Source of the DNA: Pseudomonas floridensis
Lineage (GTDB): Bacteria; Pseudomonadota; Gammaproteobacteria; Pseudomonadales; Pseudomonadaceae
DNA length: 49,647 nt
NCBI RefSeq assembly: GCF_002087235.1
Contig: NZ_MUIO01000016.1
Location: 1 to 49,647, forward strand
Direction of reading: 5' to 3'
Shown here: positions 1 through 6,708 of the stretch, piece after piece
Numbering within the stretch: the first letter of the stretch is position 1
Layout of the letters: every line of letters starts with the position of its first letter
Made by a program: the position numbers and the translations under genes
Notes under the pieces: generated by a model
What the model was told of the DNA's origin: nothing
The model's input: the letters and a program-made list of their open reading frames with translations, nothing else
Database searches by the model: none

Positions 1-2
1 TT

Positions 3-239
3 GATCGTCCAAAGTATCGACAGCGAAACATCATTGAGCGGATGTTTGGCTGGCTAAAAGAGAACCGCAGAATAGGGACTCGCTACGACAAGCTGGCCAG
101 GAGCTTTGCAGCCATGGTCACGCTGGCCTGCAGCCTACGCTGTATGAGGCAATACTTTCGTACAAAACCTAGTCAGTCGCAAATTTTCCTACTCAGGGTT
201 TCCTTTGTGCGTTACGTCAGAAATTTTGATAGCTTCTGA
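3..239 (+). mobile_element. 3' end of an IS5-type transposase gene (partial)
   Basis: The frame is open from the window edge and carries the IIERMFGWLKENRRIGTRYD motif, followed by LARSFAAMVTLACSLRCMRQYF. This is typical of the C-terminal E-containing part of DDE transposases of the IS5/IS427 group. The gene starts outside the window, so completeness cannot be judged. After the conserved MRQYF the reading continues for about 28 residues that do not look like transposase, so the 3' end may be fused to host DNA. I see no terminal inverted repeat. It marks the edge of the toxin-scrap region that follows. Confidence 0.75.
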
Positions 240-287
240 TCTATACGCTCTACTTGATTGGGATCCCGGTTTTTTTTGCGACTATAA

Positions 288-497
288 AAAAATTATAAAA
301 ATAAGCTACTCAATAATGACTACATTGAGGTTCCAAAAGGCAGGTATAGTTTGACAATAAGTGGATATGTCGGACTGGATTTTCCTTGTGGGTCGCTTGG
401 GTATGGGATTAACTTTCGCTTGGTTGATATGTTGCCAAAGGTTAGTAAAACTGCTTCAGTTGATGAAAAAAACTTTGTCTTAGAGAATGACATATAG
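288..497 (+). pseudogene. orphan C-terminal remnant of an AT-rich gene, possibly an immunity gene
   Basis: A 69-codon stretch open from just after a TAA at 285 to a TAG at 495-497 has no start codon or ribosome binding site. It reads as plausible protein (YIEVPKGRYSLTISGYVGLD, then LVDMLPKVSKTASVDEKNF). It is AT-rich like the immunity genes further on and sits where the immunity gene of an earlier Rhs module would lie, directly upstream of an Rhs core fragment. I do not recognise the family; immunity is inferred from position only. Confidence 0.4.
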
Positions 498-508
498 AGG
501 CTTTTGTA
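496..508 (+). repeat. 13-bp direct repeat agaggcttttgta, copy 1
   Basis: The same 13 bases recur at 2000-2012. Each copy lies in AT-rich DNA between the end of an immunity-like frame and the next Rhs core fragment. Confidence 0.5.
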
Positions 509-546
509 GTTCTTGATTCCGATCTTTGGTATAGAATTATCTGATT

Positions 547-1480
547 GACAGCAAGCTCGAAAGTACCGGCACGTCCCAGTACGACGGTCTGGGGCGACGG
601 GTTACCAAACAGTTCGAAGTAAACAGCCAGACCGAACACAAACGCTTCCTATGGCAAGGCCTGCGGATGCTGCGTGAAGAACAGCCGGGACAGAACAGCC
701 TGCACGTTTACGAGCCCGGCAGCTATGCGCCGCTGGCCAGTATCGACCAGCGTGAAGGTGAAGCCGAAAACACGCTTTACTACTTCCACACCGACCAGAT
801 CGGCACGCCGCTGGAGATGACCGACGCCGACGGCCAGATCGTCTGGCAGGCAACGTACAAGGCGTGGGGTTCCATTGAAACGCTGACCGTGAACGAGGTG
901 GAGTAGAACCTGCGGTTTCAGGGGCAGTATTTTGATGAAGAGACGGGGCTTCACTACAACACGTTCCGGTATTACGATCCGGAGGTGGGGCGGTTTATTA
1001 CGCAGGATCCGATTGGGTTTCTCGGAGGGCTTAATCTTTACTCATACGTTCCTGCTCCCACATTATGGATTGATCCATCTTGGATGGCTTCCTTGGGAGA
1101 AAGGAGGTTTTGATAGTTGGTTCAATAATGCTTCTTTTGCTGACGTTCTCAAAAATAAGACTGCAGTGGGAGACGCGCTAAGAAGGCCAGGAGGTAAGCA
1201 TGAAATTTTTCCAATTTCAATAGCTGCGAAGGCAAAAGAGCTAGGTTTTTCGGCTCAAGAATTTAGAGAACTAACTGTGCCAACCAAAGATGGTACTTTT
1301 GTCGGCGTTACTAATGCGCTCGGCAATCCCGTACCTAACGGATCACACCATAATAGCAGCGCAGGTAGAAACTTTCACAATAATCTAATAAGAGATTTGG
1401 CTAAGACTCAGACAAAGGCTCAGGCGTTGAGTGTAATTGATGCCCATCATCGTGCTCATATGAAATTAGGGAGTTGCTAA
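547..1480 (+). pseudogene. displaced Rhs C-terminal fragment with HNH/EndoVII-like toxin tip (broken)
   Basis: The frame encodes the end of the Rhs core: YYFHTDQIGTPLEMTDADG, then [20 protein letters not shown] and [14 protein letters not shown]. It lacks the N-terminal Rhs barrel and a start. Two lesions break it. A TAG at 904-906 replaces the CAG found in the second copy (codon in EVEQNLRF), and a one-base insertion near 1078-1080 lies inside the DPxG cleavage motif. Removing one base restores [20 protein letters not shown]. The tip (about 1080-1480) contains GGKHEIFP, GSHHNSSAGRNFHNN and IDAHHRAHM, so it is rich in paired His. I read it as a nuclease of the HNH/EndoVII superfamily, possibly the SHH type, from motif memory only. 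The tip overlaps the next gene by TAATG. Confidence 0.7.
549..1060 (+). repeat. Rhs core direct repeat, copy 1
   Basis: About 510 bp closely match positions 2330-2840, beginning with cagcaagctcgaaagtaccg in both. The match runs to just before the DPxG motif, after which the toxin tips are unrelated. Differences include a nonsense substitution in each copy and a 14-bp deletion in copy 2. Such homologous core segments between variable tips are expected of Rhs tip exchange by recombination. Confidence 0.85.
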
Positions 1481-1890
1481 TGGATACTTACGATATTGAA
1501 AGATATGAAAAAGTTCATATTTGGATCGGTACAAACTTTGAGCCAGAACCGGATTATCAGAAATATTTTGAGCTAGATTATGATGCTGAATTAGATGAGC
1601 CAGGCTATAAAGTGTGTGGGTTTTGTAAGGATATAGGGATAAGGTGGTATGATCAGGATTTCATTGGAATCATCCCTAGAGCTGAAAAGGAAATAAGTTT
1701 AAATGAGCTTCTTAAAGAGGCTCCTGTTGATTCTAATAGTTTAGAAAATGTAAAGGCGGAATGTGCTAATTTAGGTATTTCCAAAGCAAATGCAATATTT
1801 TGGTACTCTGACGGTGGTATTGGTGTTTCTCGGCCATATAAGGCTAGCTATAATGGCTTAAAATATGTGGGTCTGTTTGAAGGAAATTGA
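1480..1890 (+). CDS. immunity protein, Imm22 (DUF4284)-like
   Basis: This is a 136-residue protein starting at the ATG that overlaps the toxin stop (TAATG), which indicates translational coupling; an upstream TTG at 1474 is a weaker start. The N-terminal VHIWIGTNF and the central FCKDIGIRWYDQDFIGIIP match the pattern I know for Imm22/DUF4284 immunity proteins. These sit directly after toxin genes in polymorphic toxin loci and neutralise the cognate nuclease in the cytoplasm. It is acidic, AT-rich and intact although its toxin gene is broken, consistent with an orphan immunity gene kept against sister-strain toxin. The family call is from memory of motifs. Confidence 0.72.
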   Translation: MDTYDIERYEKVHIWIGTNFEPEPDYQKYFELDYDAELDEPGYKVCGFCKDIGIRWYDQDFIGIIPRAEKEISLNELLKEAPVDSNSLENVKAECANLGISKANAIFWYSDGGIGVSRPYKASYNGLKYVGLFEGN

Positions 1891-1999
1891 CTTTCTGTAT
1901 GCTTTTTTAATGTGGAGATTATAAGTGCCTCGAAATAGTGATTGATTTTCAATTATTTCTTTGAGGTGCTTATATGTTGCTTCTATTTGCTAGCTATTG

Positions 2000-2012
2000 A
2001 GAGGCTTTTGTA
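2000..2012 (+). repeat. 13-bp direct repeat agaggcttttgta, copy 2
   Basis: This is the second occurrence, in the 227-bp AT-rich gap between the Imm22-like gene and Rhs fragment 2. The rest of that gap shows no gene. Confidence 0.5.
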
Positions 2013-2117
2013 TTTTTAAAATTTCGTATTAAATAATTTCTGTCAGGTTGGGTTTTGATTTGTCAGATCTCAATTTTTAGAATGTATTTTTCAAGTCTGT
2101 TTCGAGTAAAATTTTTC

Positions 2118-3243
2118 TGCCCTCGCTACGACTCCGCAGCCAACCGCTTGAACTTTAACACCAGCCGTTTCGGCCACGTGACGGACAACCGCCTCAAGCA
2201 ATGGCGCGATCAGGTATACAGCTACGACGCCTGGGGCAACCTGACCGAGAAAAGCAGTGGTCTGGCGAAATGGCAGACGTTTACCTACGACTGCGAAAAC
2301 CGTCTCGTCAAAGCCGAAACGCTGGTAAACAGCAAGCTCGAAAGTACCGGCACGTACCAGTAAGACAGCCTGGGGCGGAGGGTTGGCAAGACTTCAATAA
2401 AGGACGGTCAAACCGAACACAAACGCCTCCTCTGGCAAGGCCTGCCGATGCTGCATGAAGAACAGCCTGTACGTTTACGAGCCCGGCAGCTATGCGCCGC
2501 TGGCCCGTATCGACCAGCTCGAAGACGAACCCGAAAACACGCTTTACTACTTTCACACCGACCAGATCGGCACGCCACTGAAGATGACCGACACCGACGG
2601 GCAGATCATCTGGCAGACGACGTACAAGGCGTGGGGTTCCATTGAAACGCTGACCGTGAACGAGGTCGAGCAGAACCTGCGTTTTCAGGGGCGGTACTTT
2701 GATGAGGAGACGGGGCTTCACTACAACACGTTCCGATATTACGATCCGGAGGTGGGGCGGTTTATTACGCAGGATCCGATTGGGTTAGATGGGGGGCTTA
2801 ATCTATACCGGTATGCACCTAACCCTAATGTTTGGATAGATCCTTGGGGATGGGCTTATAAGGGGGTTGATTTTACAGGGTCCCCTGACTTATTCCCTGT
2901 AAGTGGTAACCAAAAAAACATAGTAAGTATCACTATGCAAGGGTCCAGAGGGCGAGATTTTACTCAGGCCTATAAAGAGGCTGGCATTAAAGCATCAGAC
3001 GTCGATGACTATACGTGGCATCATCTGGATGATTTTGACCCTGCAACGGGCAAGACTACCATGCAGCTGGTTAAAACGTCGGCACACGAAGCTACGTTTC
3101 CACATGGAGGCTCTGTATCTCAGTTTGAAAAACACTTTGGATTGCGGTCTGGAGCTTATGGTACAGCAGATGCAATAGGTATTTCGCAAAGTAAGGGCTG
3201 GCTGAAAGGGCGGGCACCGAAAGTAAAATCCACAACGTGCTAG
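2118..3243 (+). pseudogene. displaced Rhs C-terminal fragment with WHH nuclease tip (broken)
   Basis: Rhs core homology begins abruptly near 2118 (RYDSAANRLNFNTSRFGH, YSYDAWGNLTEKSSG). It stops at TAA 2361-2363, where copy 1 has TAC. About 100 bp later a 14-bp deletion shifts the frame. From about 2455 the frame is open to 3243: [38 protein letters not shown], then the DPWGWA motif. The tip holds DDYTWHHLDDFDPATGKTTM, QLVKTSAHEATFPHGG, the signature of WHH-type HNH/EndoVII nucleases. The ATG at 2455 has no ribosome binding site, so the open 262 codons are probably not expressed as such. The tip still looks intact and could be reactivated by recombination with a full Rhs gene. Confidence 0.78.
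2330..2840 (+). repeat. Rhs core direct repeat, copy 2
   Basis: This is the partner of the segment at 549-1060. It reads on for about 210 bp further upstream (from about 2118) into Rhs core than copy 1 does, so the two fragments were truncated at different points. After about 2840 the sequences diverge into unrelated toxin tips. Confidence 0.85.
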
Positions 3244-3257
3244 TAAGGGGTTTAAAT

Positions 3258-3749
3258 ATGCTACCTTTTGAGTTTTCTAAGTCTGAGTCTAAAGTTGGAA
3301 TGGCTCAAATAGATGAGTTAGAGACTGTCGTAGGTAGAGTTCTACCTACAAGCTTTAAAGATCTATACATGAGCTGTAATGGCGGTGTGCCGAGTAAAGA
3401 TTGGTGGGATAGCGATGATGAGTATGAGCCTGTTAGAGTAAAAAGATTCAAGGCTGTCGCGCCTCCAGACGCCCCAGATGCATCAGAAACTAAATTTCTG
3501 GGGGGGTGCTATGTTGCAATGGTAGCAAAAAATGTAATTCCCCAGACTTTACTTCCGTTTGCCATAGATGATGGCGGGAATTTTTTCTGTTTAGACCTTT
3601 CTGACGGTAATGTGTGTTTCTTTGCGACCGATTCCTTCGATTCCGAGTTGAGTGCCTCTGCTAATCATGCCAAAGCTTACAGGTGGCTTTCAAATTCCTT
3701 TGAGGAGTTTATTAATGAGTTGAAAGATGAATCGGATCTTGAGTTTTAA
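3258..3749 (+). CDS. SMI1/KNR4-family immunity protein
   Basis: This is a 163-residue protein. The ATG at 3258 is chosen because AAGGGG (3245-3250) lies 7 bases upstream; the in-frame GTG overlapping the toxin end has no such site. The features IDELETVVGRVLPTSFKDLY, SCNGGVPS, a central LLPFAIDDGGNFFCLDLSDG and a C-terminal SFEEFINEL fit SMI1/KNR4 (SUKH) proteins, a superfamily of immunity proteins paired with nuclease toxins. It directly follows the WHH tip and presumably neutralises it. It is intact and AT-rich, unlike the damaged Rhs core before it. Confidence 0.82.
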   Translation: MLPFEFSKSESKVGMAQIDELETVVGRVLPTSFKDLYMSCNGGVPSKDWWDSDDEYEPVRVKRFKAVAPPDAPDASETKFLGGCYVAMVAKNVIPQTLLPFAIDDGGNFFCLDLSDGNVCFFATDSFDSELSASANHAKAYRWLSNSFEEFINELKDESDLEF

Positions 3750-3850
3750 ATTTGAGCCGTATTGGAAGTATTTTGCTTGGCTTGGGTGACTTTCATAAGT
3801 GCAAGTATGCGTATGGTTGAATTCGACAACCGAATTCAAGGGGGTAAAAA

Positions 3851-4298
3851 ATGAAATAATTAAATTTGAAGGCGCAACTGAATAATTGTGCCTTTTGGCA
3901 ATGTTTTGGATGTTGCGTGTTAAAATCCATCTATTCGATGAGGCTTTACGGACTATGAGCGAAGCCGCTACATCTCGCTGGTCTGAAGCGACTCGAGTTG
4001 AAAAGGAAAAAGCACGATTGTCACTGACACTGAGGCAAGGATCACACGTGAGTTGCACCTCTTTGTAGTGCCTGGCGATAGGTTTGTTATTAAGGGGGAG
4101 TGCCCGCCATGCAATAGCTGTAAAGGCAAGATGAATGCCTTTAAAAGCGCTAATGGTGCTGATGTAAAGTAAAAATTATCTGCTAGCGATGGTTATTCAG
4201 TTGAGGCTTAGAACGCTAAAACTCAAAAATATCTAGGCCTGGTTGCGGTTGAAAAAGGATGGGAGCAGTTTTCCGGTCCAAAATCAGCAACGTGCTAA
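3851..4298 (+). pseudogene. decayed deaminase-like polymorphic toxin tip
   Basis: Coding is visible only piecewise in several frames. Around 4017-4170 one frame reads IVTDTEARITRELHLFVVPG, then DRFVIKGECPPCNSCKGKMN. The PCxxC pair after a TEAR segment is the zinc-site pattern of deaminase-fold toxins (normally H-x-E upstream and PPCxxC). Here the position expected to be His in xTEAR is Asp. Upstream (3907-4005) a different frame gives FDEALRTMSEAATSRWSEAT; downstream, TAA and TAG codons interrupt, and the last segment ends GWEQFSGPKSATC. No Rhs core precedes it. Multiple frameshifts and stops make it inactive. Confidence 0.6.
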
Positions 4299-4306
4299 AG
4301 GTTAAT

Positions 4307-5102
4307 ATGAATACTAATTTAAAAAGCGCTATCAAAGAGTATTATCGTTATGGGATATCTGGAGAGCTTCCGTCTCCAGAGTCTATGGAGGTCTTACGAA
4401 CGAATGACTTACTTCGTCCTGTTGTTGAACTGGAACATGACGATTTGATTAAATTGCTTTTTCATGAGGTGTCGATATGCAGTAAAGAAAGTGTGGTTGA
4501 GTCTTTTTTGTTGGGTTTAGAAAATAATCAGCCTGAAAAGAGGGCTGCACTGTCAGCTTTTGCGATAGCTTTGAACTTACCTAAGCATAAATTTACTGTT
4601 GCTAATGGCTTTCAATGCGATGTGTGTGGCGCTTTTAAATCCCGCAAAAGGGATTTTACTATTTTGAATTTAGGGCGCTATTCTTCTGGGGCTAGCAATA
4701 GTGGTTCTCCCCGATGAGTTATATTTTTTTTGAAAGAGGCTAATGAGTCTAGAGTCAATAGTGTGGAATCTATAACATCGTTCAAAGCTGTGCTAGCTGT
4801 TTTAAAGAGTGCTGTGCCAGAGGATACACCTACGACTATTGAAAAAAATCAGAAGCTTGAAGAGTTTAAAGCTTTCAGCTGAGCAGTCTAGAGGGCTTGT
4901 TGATCTTTTAGTCCATATAGGCGTTTTGGAAAGTCCAGAGCATAAGGGGTTTGTTTATCAGTTTAAAAACATTGGGCTAATGCCAAGAAAATCCAAGTCC
5001 AGTGACTGGAGTTATCCGGTTGATTTCTGGAAAGGAGAGTATGGTGTAAATGAGGACGCGGTAGAGTTTTGGTTTGGTAAGTATTTGAGACAGTTTGCTT
5101 GA
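4307..5102 (+). pseudogene. frameshifted immunity-like gene following the deaminase tip
   Basis: An ATG at 4307, nine bases after the toxin remnant's stop, opens a frame to 4717 (MNTNLKSAIKEYYRYGISGE). The protein then continues in other frames: VVLPDELYFF near 4703-4731, LKEANESRVNSVES after the T-run at 4725-4731, and LSAEQSRGLVDLLVHIGVLE after a shift near 4878, ending at TGA 5100-5102. At least three frameshifts are needed to read about 260 residues. It contains CDVCG (about residues 105-109). I do not recognise the family; immunity is inferred from its place after a toxin and from its low GC. Confidence 0.6.
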
Positions 5103-5138
5103 GCGCAATTTTATATGTTAAGCAAAATGTCTTTATAA

Positions 5139-5540
5139 GAAACAACTGGGCGTTACCGTCGAAAGCCGCTGCAAATCATCGAAGACGCGATGGGCCACTT
5201 CCTGCATTTCCTTCGCATCGAGCAAGACACGCTGGCCGACATTAGCGCCACCAGACGCTAGCCCTTCACCATCGAACTGCATGACACCGGCCACATAACC
5301 GGCTTTACGCTGCTTCATGGCAGCCAGCTTTCGCTTGGGTACGATGGATATGCCTGGCTGCTCCAGGAAACCGGCCCGCTATGTCGCACCATCACCTACC
5401 TTCATGAATTTATTGCCACACGCCCGGCAAGTCGCTGGATAAACTTCAAGTTCTTCGCAAGCTCGTTCCTCCCCATCAAGGAAGACCAAAATTGGGCAAA
5501 CAATCCCGCAACAAACCAGGTCCCCTCGACCCAAAGCTGA
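5139..5540 (+). pseudogene. 5'-truncated gene remnant with one internal amber codon, unrecognised
   Basis: GC-rich DNA resumes near 5145. One frame is open from 5139 to TGA 5538-5540 except for TAG at 5259-5261. It reads KPLQIIEDAMGHFLHFLRIE, then PFTIELHDTGHITGFTLLHG, YAWLLQETGPLCRTITYLHE and RWINFKFFASSFLPIKEDQN. It has no start and begins at the edge of the AT-rich toxin scrap, so its 5' end was probably lost there. It overlaps the following membrane-protein gene by 49 bases, which suggests the two once formed an operon. I do not recognise the family. Confidence 0.45.
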
Positions 5541-6055
5541 TGTATTTCTACACCCCGTACACCTTCCGCGCGCGCTATTTTCCGGTGTTCATGTTTTCCA
5601 TGTTCATGTGCATTTTTTCGCTCGCCATCACGACAAGCATCGTCACGCAGGCCTGGTTTGCTCATGACCGCGATGCGTCCATGGATACCTTCAAGCTCAT
5701 GATGGGCACCAGTGTGATCCTGTCCGCCGGAGGCATTTTGCTGGCCAGAGGGCGGTTATGGGGGATGTGGGTGTTGGTGACCTTGCTGGCGATCTGTATG
5801 GCTACGGTGCTGGTGACTTGGGCTATGTCTGATCGGCGTGTCGATGTGATCAGCTCGATGCTGGGTGTGCTTTTTCCGTTGCTTGGCTTTTTATCGCTGA
5901 ACAGCAGGCGTCACCGGGAGATGCGTGAGCAGTTTCTGTTCAATCGTGCGCAGCGCAAGCTGCTACGTGAAGAGTACAAGCTCAGGGACACGCGCAAGCG
6001 CCACATCGATAGTCGCAGGGCCATGCTGCGCAAAAGGAAGGAGAGCCGTCGATAG
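5492..6055 (+). CDS. small four-helix membrane protein of unknown function
   Basis: A TTG at 5492 preceded by AAGGAAG about eight bases upstream gives 187 residues; an ATG at 5540 (TGATG overlap with the remnant before it) is the alternative and lacks a ribosome binding site. Hydrophobic segments lie near residues 28-54, 67-84, 90-112 and 119-136. They are followed by a strongly basic cytoplasmic tail of about 50 residues (RAQRKLLREEYKLRDTRKRH). No catalytic motif is visible. Its coupling to the broken gene upstream suggests it belonged with the accessory region, but it is intact. Confidence 0.6.
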   Translation: MGKQSRNKPGPLDPKLMYFYTPYTFRARYFPVFMFSMFMCIFSLAITTSIVTQAWFAHDRDASMDTFKLMMGTSVILSAGGILLARGRLWGMWVLVTLLAICMATVLVTWAMSDRRVDVISSMLGVLFPLLGFLSLNSRRHREMREQFLFNRAQRKLLREEYKLRDTRKRHIDSRRAMLRKRKESRR

Positions 6056-6079
6056 CCGGATGCGTTTTCGACAGGCAAC

Positions 6080-6193
6080 AAAAAACCCGCCGAAGCGGGT
6101 TTTCCCAAGACCATCCCGACTTCCTGTCGGACGCCTCCGAGGCGATGGCCGATCATCCTTGATCCTGGTGAGCTCCCTGCTCACCACTTGTTG
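6080..6193 (-). ncRNA. rsmX: rsmX-like CsrA/RsmA-sequestering small RNA, copy 1
   Basis: On the minus strand a -10 box TAATAT (6205-6200) predicts a start near 6193. The about 114-nt transcript carries eight GGA triplets, several in the context CAGGAW or GGGAW. It ends in a rho-independent terminator with stem CCCGC/GCGGG, loop UUCG and a U-run (about 6080-6103). A GacA-type upstream element lies about 60 bases before the start. Length, GGA density, terminator and element are those of Rsm sRNAs, which titrate RsmA/RsmE to relieve translational repression. The second copy 313 bp away has the same layout. No protein-coding frame is credible here. Confidence 0.75.
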
Positions 6194-6251
6194 GATCCAA
6201 TATTACGGCTCATGTTGTTGGACAAAAATAGCCAACTACCCCTAGGGCGTG

Positions 6252-6269
6252 TAAGCCTTTGGCTATACG
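6252..6269 (-). promoter_or_regulatory. GacA upstream activating sequence for rsmX-like copy 1
   Basis: Read on the minus strand, TATAGCCAAAGGCTTACA is an 18-bp imperfect palindrome. Its right half CTTACA matches the TGTAAG-N6-CTTACA element bound by the response regulator GacA upstream of rsm sRNA genes. It ends about 59 bases before the predicted start, the usual spacing. Confidence 0.7.
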
Positions 6270-6392
6270 AGGCCGTTGCAGCCCTGTTCCTGCATCAACA
6301 TGCCGTGGGAATGTGACAAGTGATGCGTAGGAGAAGCAGGGCGTACATAATTTGATCAGTCGTCCATGGCGCGGCACAAATCGCAGGCAATA

Positions 6393-6506
6393 AAAAACCC
6401 GCCGAAGCGGGTTTGTACCAAGACCATTCCAACTCCCTGTCGGCTGCCTTCCCGGCGATGGTCGATCGTCCCTGATCCTGGCGAACTCCTTGTTCACCAG
6501 TTGTTG
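6393..6506 (-). ncRNA. rsmX: rsmX-like CsrA/RsmA-sequestering small RNA, copy 2
   Basis: The minus-strand -10 TAAGAT (6518-6513) places the start near 6506. The transcript has seven GGA triplets, including AAGGAG, CAGGATC, CAGGGAG and TTGGAAT, and ends with the same UUCG-loop terminator (about 6391-6414). The body and flanks align with copy 1 over roughly 190 bp including the upstream element, so the pair arose by tandem duplication. It differs from copy 1 at many positions but keeps the GGA sites, terminator and promoter, which argues for selection on function. Confidence 0.75.
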
Positions 6507-6562
6507 GATCCAATCTTACGACCGTCCCGTCAGGTCAAAAAGAGCCAAATGACTCAATTGCG

Positions 6563-6580
6563 TGTAAGCCTTTCGCTATA
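6563..6580 (-). promoter_or_regulatory. GacA upstream activating sequence for rsmX-like copy 2
   Basis: The minus strand reads TATAGCGAAAGGCTTACA, one base different from the element of copy 1 and at the same distance from its promoter. Conservation of the 18-mer between otherwise diverged copies supports a binding site. Confidence 0.7.
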
Positions 6581-6708
6581 CCTGCGTGGGATTTAGTCGA
6601 AGGTCGGGTGATGCAGTCCTGCCTATGCGAGCTATAACTGAGCACAGCAGCATTACGAAATCACCGGCCCGCTTGGGTCCAGAGCTAATAATTCGCCAGG
6701 GTGTGTCT

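Noticed and set aside
1..300. complete insertion sequence
   Set aside because: Only the transposase 3' end is in the window and no terminal inverted repeat or target duplication can be identified.
2455..3243. independent 262-residue Rhs-tip protein gene
   Set aside because: The ATG has no ribosome binding site and arises from the 14-bp deletion inside the Rhs core. I keep it as part of a pseudogene.
5133..5318. minus-strand small gene
   Set aside because: The plus-strand frame through the same bases is longer and protein-like apart from one TAG; the minus frame has no ribosome binding site.
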